A stretch of DNA of 43,741 bases, from assembly GCA_964455095.1 (NCBI GenBank), contig CAYVUV010000202.1:1-43741 (forward strand). The letters are read 5' to 3'. Below are positions 39,988-43,741 of this stretch, in pieces. This DNA comes from CAYVUV01 sp964455095 (lineage in GTDB: Bacteria > Desulfobacterota > Binatia > HRBIN30 > CADEER01). The notes under the pieces are model-generated. The model was not told the origin of the DNA, made no database searches, and saw only the letters and a program-made list of their open reading frames with translations. Position 1 is the first letter of the stretch; each line of letters begins with the position of its first letter. Both the position numbers and the translations under genes were made by a program.

Positions 39988-41697
39988 ATGGAAACCGGCG
40001 CCGACCTCGACCTTCCACCGTACGATCCGGCGCGGATTATCGCGGCGCCGTTTCCCGAGCGAGTGCGACTGCTCTGTCGCACCTGGGCGTCGCAGGTGTA
40101 CCCGACGCCGGCGATCGTGCTGGTGATGTACTGGACGAAATACCTGCTGCTCTTCATCGGCGGCTGGGCCTTCTTCGTCTCGTTTTCGTCGGGCTATCCC
40201 GGCTTCACGGCGCCGGGCGATTGGGCGTTCAGCGCGGCCGCGTTCCAGAAGGCGATCCTGTGGGCGATCTTCTACGAGCTGACCGGCTTCGGCTGCGGCT
40301 CGGGGCCGATGAACGCGCGCTTCAACCCGCCGCTCGGCGGCTTGCTTCACTTCCTGCGCCCGGGCACGACGAAGCTGCCGCTGGTCCCGCAGCTTCCCCT
40401 GTTCGGCGGCATCCGGCGCGGCTGGCTCGACGTGGCGCTCTACGCCGCGAACCAGCTCTTCCTGCTGCGCGCGCTGGTGGCGCCGGAGATCACGCCGCAA
40501 CTTCTCTGGCCGAGCGTCGTGCTGATCCCGCTCCTCGGCATCACCGACCAGACGCTCTTCCTGGCGGCGCGGGCCGAGCACTACTGGGTGGCGCTGCTGT
40601 GCCTCGCCGCGGCGCATGCCGACGGGCTGTGGATCGCCGCCTGCAAGGCGATCTGGTGCGGGATCTGGTTCTGGGCCGCCACCTCGAAGCTGAACCACCA
40701 CTTCCCGAGCGTCATCATGGTGATGATGAACAACGGGCCGTTCTTTCCCAAGGCCCTGAAGCGCCGGCTCTTCGTCTCGTACCCCGACGACCTGCGCCCC
40801 TCGCGCCTGGCCGCGACGATGGCCCATACGGGCACCTGCATCGAGTACTCGATCCCCGCCGTGCTCCTGCTCGCCAGCGCCAGCCCTTCCGTGACGGCGC
40901 TGATGCTCGTCGTGATGTTCTGCTTCCACGGCTTCATCGCGCTGAACAACCCGAGCGGCATGCCGATCGAGTGGAACATCCTGATGGTCTACGGCGGCAT
41001 CTTCCTGTTCGGTGTCCACCCCGACGCGAGCCTGCTGGCGCTCGGCGCGACGCCGTGGCTCGCCGCCTTCCTCGTCTTCTCCCTCGTCGTCGTCCCGGCC
41101 TACGGCAATCTGGTGCCCGGGCGCGTCTCCTTCCTGCTCGCGATGCGCTACTACGCGGGCAACTGGGCCTACAACATCTGGCTGGTGCGGAAGGGCAGCG
41201 CCGGCAAGTTCGCAAAGCTGCGCAAGGCCGCGGGAACGATGCGCGAGCAGCTCGAGAAGTTGCTCCCCGACCCGATGGCCGTCGAGATGGCGCTCACCCT
41301 CTCGCTCGCCCACCGCTTCATGCATCTGGAGGGCCGGCCGCTGTTCGAGGCGCTGCCACGCGCGGTCGAGGACATCGACGCGTACGAGTGGAACGACGGC
41401 GAAGTGATCGGCGGTATGGTGCTCGGCTGGAACTTCGGCGACGGGCACCTGAACGGCACGCAGCTGCTGGAAGCCGTCCAGGCGCAGTGCGACTTCGCGC
41501 CCGGCGAGCTGCGCGTGGTCATGATCGAGTCGCAGCCGCTCTTCGGCCCCGGCATGCGCTGGAAGGTCGCCGACGCGGCGACCGGCGTGCTCGCCGAGGG
41601 CGAGACCGTGCTGGCTCCAATGCGCGGGTTGCAGCCCTGGCCCAGCGGGGAATACGCCGAGGCTATGCTTCCCGATCGGACGCGCGCCAGCGCCTGA
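39988..41697 (+). CDS. DUF3556 multi-pass membrane protein
   Basis: A 569-residue protein with about eight to nine transmembrane segments in the first 400 residues and a soluble C-terminal domain. Conserved-looking stretches include YELTGFGCGSGPMNARFNPP, LRPGTTKLPLVPQLPLFGG, and FWAATSKLNHHFPSVIMVMMNNGP. These match my recollection of the DUF3556 family known from mycobacteria and other soil bacteria; its function is unknown. The His-Asn core recalls HTTM-type vitamin K carboxylase-like membrane enzymes. It starts 2 bases after the TetR stop and is co-transcribed with it. Confidence 0.8.
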   Translation: METGADLDLPPYDPARIIAAPFPERVRLLCRTWASQVYPTPAIVLVMYWTKYLLLFIGGWAFFVSFSSGYPGFTAPGDWAFSAAAFQKAILWAIFYELTGFGCGSGPMNARFNPPLGGLLHFLRPGTTKLPLVPQLPLFGGIRRGWLDVALYAANQLFLLRALVAPEITPQLLWPSVVLIPLLGITDQTLFLAARAEHYWVALLCLAAAHADGLWIAACKAIWCGIWFWAATSKLNHHFPSVIMVMMNNGPFFPKALKRRLFVSYPDDLRPSRLAATMAHTGTCIEYSIPAVLLLASASPSVTALMLVVMFCFHGFIALNNPSGMPIEWNILMVYGGIFLFGVHPDASLLALGATPWLAAFLVFSLVVVPAYGNLVPGRVSFLLAMRYYAGNWAYNIWLVRKGSAGKFAKLRKAAGTMREQLEKLLPDPMAVEMALTLSLAHRFMHLEGRPLFEALPRAVEDIDAYEWNDGEVIGGMVLGWNFGDGHLNGTQLLEAVQAQCDFAPGELRVVMIESQPLFGPGMRWKVADAATGVLAEGETVLAPMRGLQPWPSGEYAEAMLPDRTRASA

Positions 41698-41760
41698 GGA
41701 CCGGTCCTGAAGCCGCGAAGTCATGCCGCGATGTGGCTTTGCCCGACATTTCCGAAAGCA

Positions 41761-41874
41761 GTTCCTCTCCCTCCGGGAGAGGTAAGGTGAGGGGTTGAAT
41801 GATGGCTTCGACCCCTGCTTCGTTGAAGAGTTTGTTCGATCCCCTCACCTAGCCTCTCCCGGAGGGAGAGGAAC
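41761..41874. repeat. Dispersed hairpin element, copies 2 and 3 in inverted orientation
   Basis: Two 34-base arms (41761-41794 and 41841-41874) are inverted copies with two mismatches, separated by 46 bases. Each arm contains its own small hairpin, CCTCTCCC/GGGAGAGG. The pair lies between the convergent DUF3556 and SGNH-hydrolase genes. Upstream flank 41740-41760 matches the flank of copy 1. It may terminate transcription from both sides or be a non-autonomous mobile element. Confidence 0.75.
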
Positions 41875-41938
41875 CAGAAGCACCGTACCAAGTGCCGGGC
41901 ACACGCCTACGGGCCCAATAGCACCGGGCGTCGAAGCC

Positions 41939-43354
41939 CTACATCGCGATCACAGTGATCGGGAACGTCGTCGTGCTGCCCATGGTGTCCCACACCGTTA
42001 CGCTGACGTTGAACGTGCGCGACGTCTCTCCCGGGTTCTTCGTGAAGGTGACGGGCGGTTGGGAGGAGAAGACGTACAGCGGGCCGGGAGTCGTGCCGCC
42101 GCCGAAGTTCCAGATGTAGGTGACTGGAGTGTAATTGCCGAAGCCGGCGAAGACGGGATAGCCGAGGCCGTCCGCATCTCCGGCAATCGCTGTGAAGTTG
42201 ATCTGGGTGCCCGAGGCGACCGTGAGCGGCCCGGTGACGGGAACGCCGTTGGCGAGCACGTTCACGTTGGGTGGCTGCGTGGCAATCACGTCGAAGGCCA
42301 CGTCGGTGTGTCTTGCCGACCCGTCGTAGACTGTCGCCGACAGATGGTACGTCTTGGTCGCTCCACCGGTGCCGAGAGGGAAGCTGACGGTGGGCGTGAG
42401 GCTGAAGACGGCGAGCGGAACGGCGGTGCCGCCGTCGAAGTTCCACAGGGCCTTGGTCTTGCCGTCGTTGCCGGCCCAGGCGAACACCGGGAAGCCGATG
42501 CCCTGCGGATCGCTGGCGACGAGCTGAAATCCGATCGGGGTGTTGGGCGCGACGATCTTCGGGCTGATCACCGGCGTGCCGTTTGAAAGCAAGCTGACGG
42601 TCGGCGCGCAGGCGTCGAAGCCGGGCGTGCTGGCGGCCGTGCAGTTGTGCAGGTCCTCGACCGCATCGGCCAGCGCGTGGCCCAGCTTCGCATGCCCCTG
42701 CGCGTTCGGGTGCACGTCGCAGGCGGCGAAATCGGCGACCGGATCGAGCAGCTTGTAGACGTCGGGTCCGCACACCACCCCGGGCTTGCTGAGGCACATG
42801 GTGAAGATACGCAGGCGATAGTCGGCGAGACGATCGCGTATCGCCTGCGGCGCGCTCGTGCACCGCGCCGGCGGCGTCATCAACATCACCTGCGGGACGC
42901 CGGCCGCGTGCAGTCCGTCGACGATCGCCTCGATGTTGGCGCCGTAGTTGGCCCCCGTCAGCGGCGCCGGCTCGAAGAAACCGGTGGCATCGTTGGTGCC
43001 GAGCATCACCGTGGCGATCTCGGCCGGCGCGTTCGGCAGCACGCGTGCCGCCCACAGATCGATGAACCCGGCCGCGCAAATGGTCACCCCGGTATCGGGA
43101 CGCCAGTCGAACGACGATGCGCCGCCGCAGCCCAGGTTCAGGACGTCGAAACCGGCGCCCAGATCCGTGGCGACGACATCCGCGTACGGAGGCCCGGCCG
43201 TGCCGCTCACGGCGCCCTGCGTGATCGAATCCCCGATCAGCAACACCCGCGCCGACGCACGCCCCGGCAGCGCCAGCAACGTCAACGCGATGACAACCGC
43301 CGCCGCGTGATGACTCGCCCGACGGTGCGCAATGCGACCCTGAATCGATTCCAT
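41939..43354 (-). CDS. Secreted SGNH/GDSL hydrolase with PKD-like C-terminal domains
   Basis: A 471-residue exported esterase/lipase-type protein with a signal peptide (ending ASA, about residue 35). SGNH blocks: VLLIGDSITQG with Ser43, GCGGASS (Gly block), MLGTNDATG (Asn block), and DVHPNAQGH (Asp-x-x-His). Two beta-sandwich, PKD-like domains of about 105 residues follow (about 260-365 and 366-471), each with a WNFxGGT core. It probably acts on extracellular esters or glycan acetyl groups. The ATG at 43354 has GGGGGA upstream. Confidence 0.9.
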   Translation of the reverse strand: MESIQGRIAHRRASHHAAAVVIALTLLALPGRASARVLLIGDSITQGAVSGTAGPPYADVVATDLGAGFDVLNLGCGGASSFDWRPDTGVTICAAGFIDLWAARVLPNAPAEIATVMLGTNDATGFFEPAPLTGANYGANIEAIVDGLHAAGVPQVMLMTPPARCTSAPQAIRDRLADYRLRIFTMCLSKPGVVCGPDVYKLLDPVADFAACDVHPNAQGHAKLGHALADAVEDLHNCTAASTPGFDACAPTVSLLSNGTPVISPKIVAPNTPIGFQLVASDPQGIGFPVFAWAGNDGKTKALWNFDGGTAVPLAVFSLTPTVSFPLGTGGATKTYHLSATVYDGSARHTDVAFDVIATQPPNVNVLANGVPVTGPLTVASGTQINFTAIAGDADGLGYPVFAGFGNYTPVTYIWNFGGGTTPGPLYVFSSQPPVTFTKNPGETSRTFNVSVTVWDTMGSTTTFPITVIAM

Positions 43355-43602
43355 CGCCCGTTCCCCCTTGTGCGCCGCGCGCTGCCGATCGATTCCGGCG
43401 TACCGCATGGGTGCGATGGTTCGGGTGCGCGACGCGAAAGCCCCGAACGCCACCGCCCCCCCTACACCAAGGGCGTGTACTACGGCTGGATTGGCTGAGG
43501 CAAAGGAATTCGCCGGGCAGGTGGCCGCGCCACCCGGTGTCGCGCAGCGAAGTCGCCGTGAGAGTTTGCCGCGGCGGGCTCGCTCAGCAGTTCGCGAATG
43601 AG

Positions 43603-43623
43603 TTCCTCTCCCTCCGGGAGAGG
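43603..43623. repeat. Dispersed hairpin element, copy 4
   Basis: TTCCTCTCCC-TCC-GGGAGAGG, the same core as at 24031 and 41761. The flank upstream (about 43560-43602) keeps a rough likeness to the other copies, with more differences. Confidence 0.65.
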
Positions 43624-43668
43624 TAACCCATTGGAAGGCTGGTTGCAACTGAGCACACGGCTCCGTTG

Positions 43669-43692
43669 GCGGCATAGCCGCGTCTTTTGTTT
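43669..43692 (+). terminator. Possible rho-independent terminator
   Basis: GCGGC-ATA-GCCGC stem (43669-43681) followed by GTCTTTTGTTT. It has the form of an intrinsic terminator, but no plus-strand gene was found upstream, so it could be incidental. Confidence 0.3.
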
Positions 43693-43741
43693 AATCGCCA
43701 TCCTTTTTTCACGCCCGCACTGCTGATGCGACTCGGGATGC

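Larger units (their letters stand above)
43355..43741. other. 387-base window end without a convincing gene
   Basis: This holds the upstream region of the SGNH-hydrolase gene, another copy of the hairpin element (43603-43623) and a possible terminator (43669-43692). The short open frames here translate the repeat element and show no family signal. The last 30 bases may begin a further gene outside the window. Confidence 0.5.

Noticed and set aside
39894..41798. Two overlapping frames of about 600 codons on either strand
   Set aside because: Both are shadows of the DUF3556 gene, which has coherent membrane topology and a start coupled to TetR.
43480..43701. Small minus-strand gene of 73 codons
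   Set aside because: It translates the dispersed hairpin element (LPLPEGEEL) and has no family signal.

Overview
The window is high-GC, densely coded bacterial chromosome. No tRNA, rRNA, CRISPR array, integrase or transposase was seen. The lineage cannot be fixed from the sequence. Two large secreted proteins carry a Cys-bounded, dockerin-like double module, and there is a DUF3604/parvulin/HupE operon, a DUF3556 membrane protein and several metagenome-style amidohydrolases. Together these suggest a deltaproteobacterium-like lineage of the Binatota/Binatia type; this is inference from family associations only.

Layout. (1) 48-2145, minus: a VCBS/FG-GAP lipoprotein and phosphatidylserine decarboxylase. 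(2) 2326-7513: a three-subunit molybdenum hydroxylase (FAD, 2Fe-2S and Mo subunits) with a MocA-type nucleotidyltransferase, facing an XdhC-type maturation factor. (3) 7596-11040: a compact RiPP-like locus. It has a 45-residue peptide with a lasso-type leader motif, a membrane-anchored cytochrome P450, a lasso B2-type leader protease, an HprK-like kinase and a PqqD-like RRE protein (B1 analogue). No lasso cyclase (asparagine-synthetase homologue) is visible, and the peptide has almost no core after the conserved leader Thr. (4) 11183-12247: a soluble histidine kinase. (5) 12491-16255: a 1254-residue secreted protein with alternating DUF11-like repeats. (6) 16361-23978: small proteins: two YCII-like proteins, a DUF1566 protein, an acyltransferase/CBS pair, a c-type cytochrome, a LysM/GlsB envelope-stress-like cluster and a polytopic membrane protein. 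(7) 24099-25779: an enoyl-CoA hydratase-like protein divergent from a LysR regulator. (8) 25813-30037: a DUF3604/parvulin/HupE operon. (9) 30125-34417: a 1430-residue beta-helix protein with the same dockerin-like module at its C-terminus. (10) 34699-36346: a cupin and an unknown membrane protein. (11) 36399-41697: two amidohydrolases divergent from a TetR regulator and a DUF3556 membrane protein, with a nested palindromic operator between them. (12) 41939-43354: a secreted SGNH hydrolase.

How the genes work together. The molybdenum enzyme locus looks self-contained: three subunits plus cofactor cytidylylation and insertion factors. In the RiPP-like locus the RRE protein should bind the leader, the B2 protease should cleave it, and the P450 and kinase are the only visible tailoring enzymes, so the mature product is unlikely to be an ordinary lasso peptide. 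Intergenic hairpin elements sharing a CCTCTCCC/GGGAGAGG core recur at three places.
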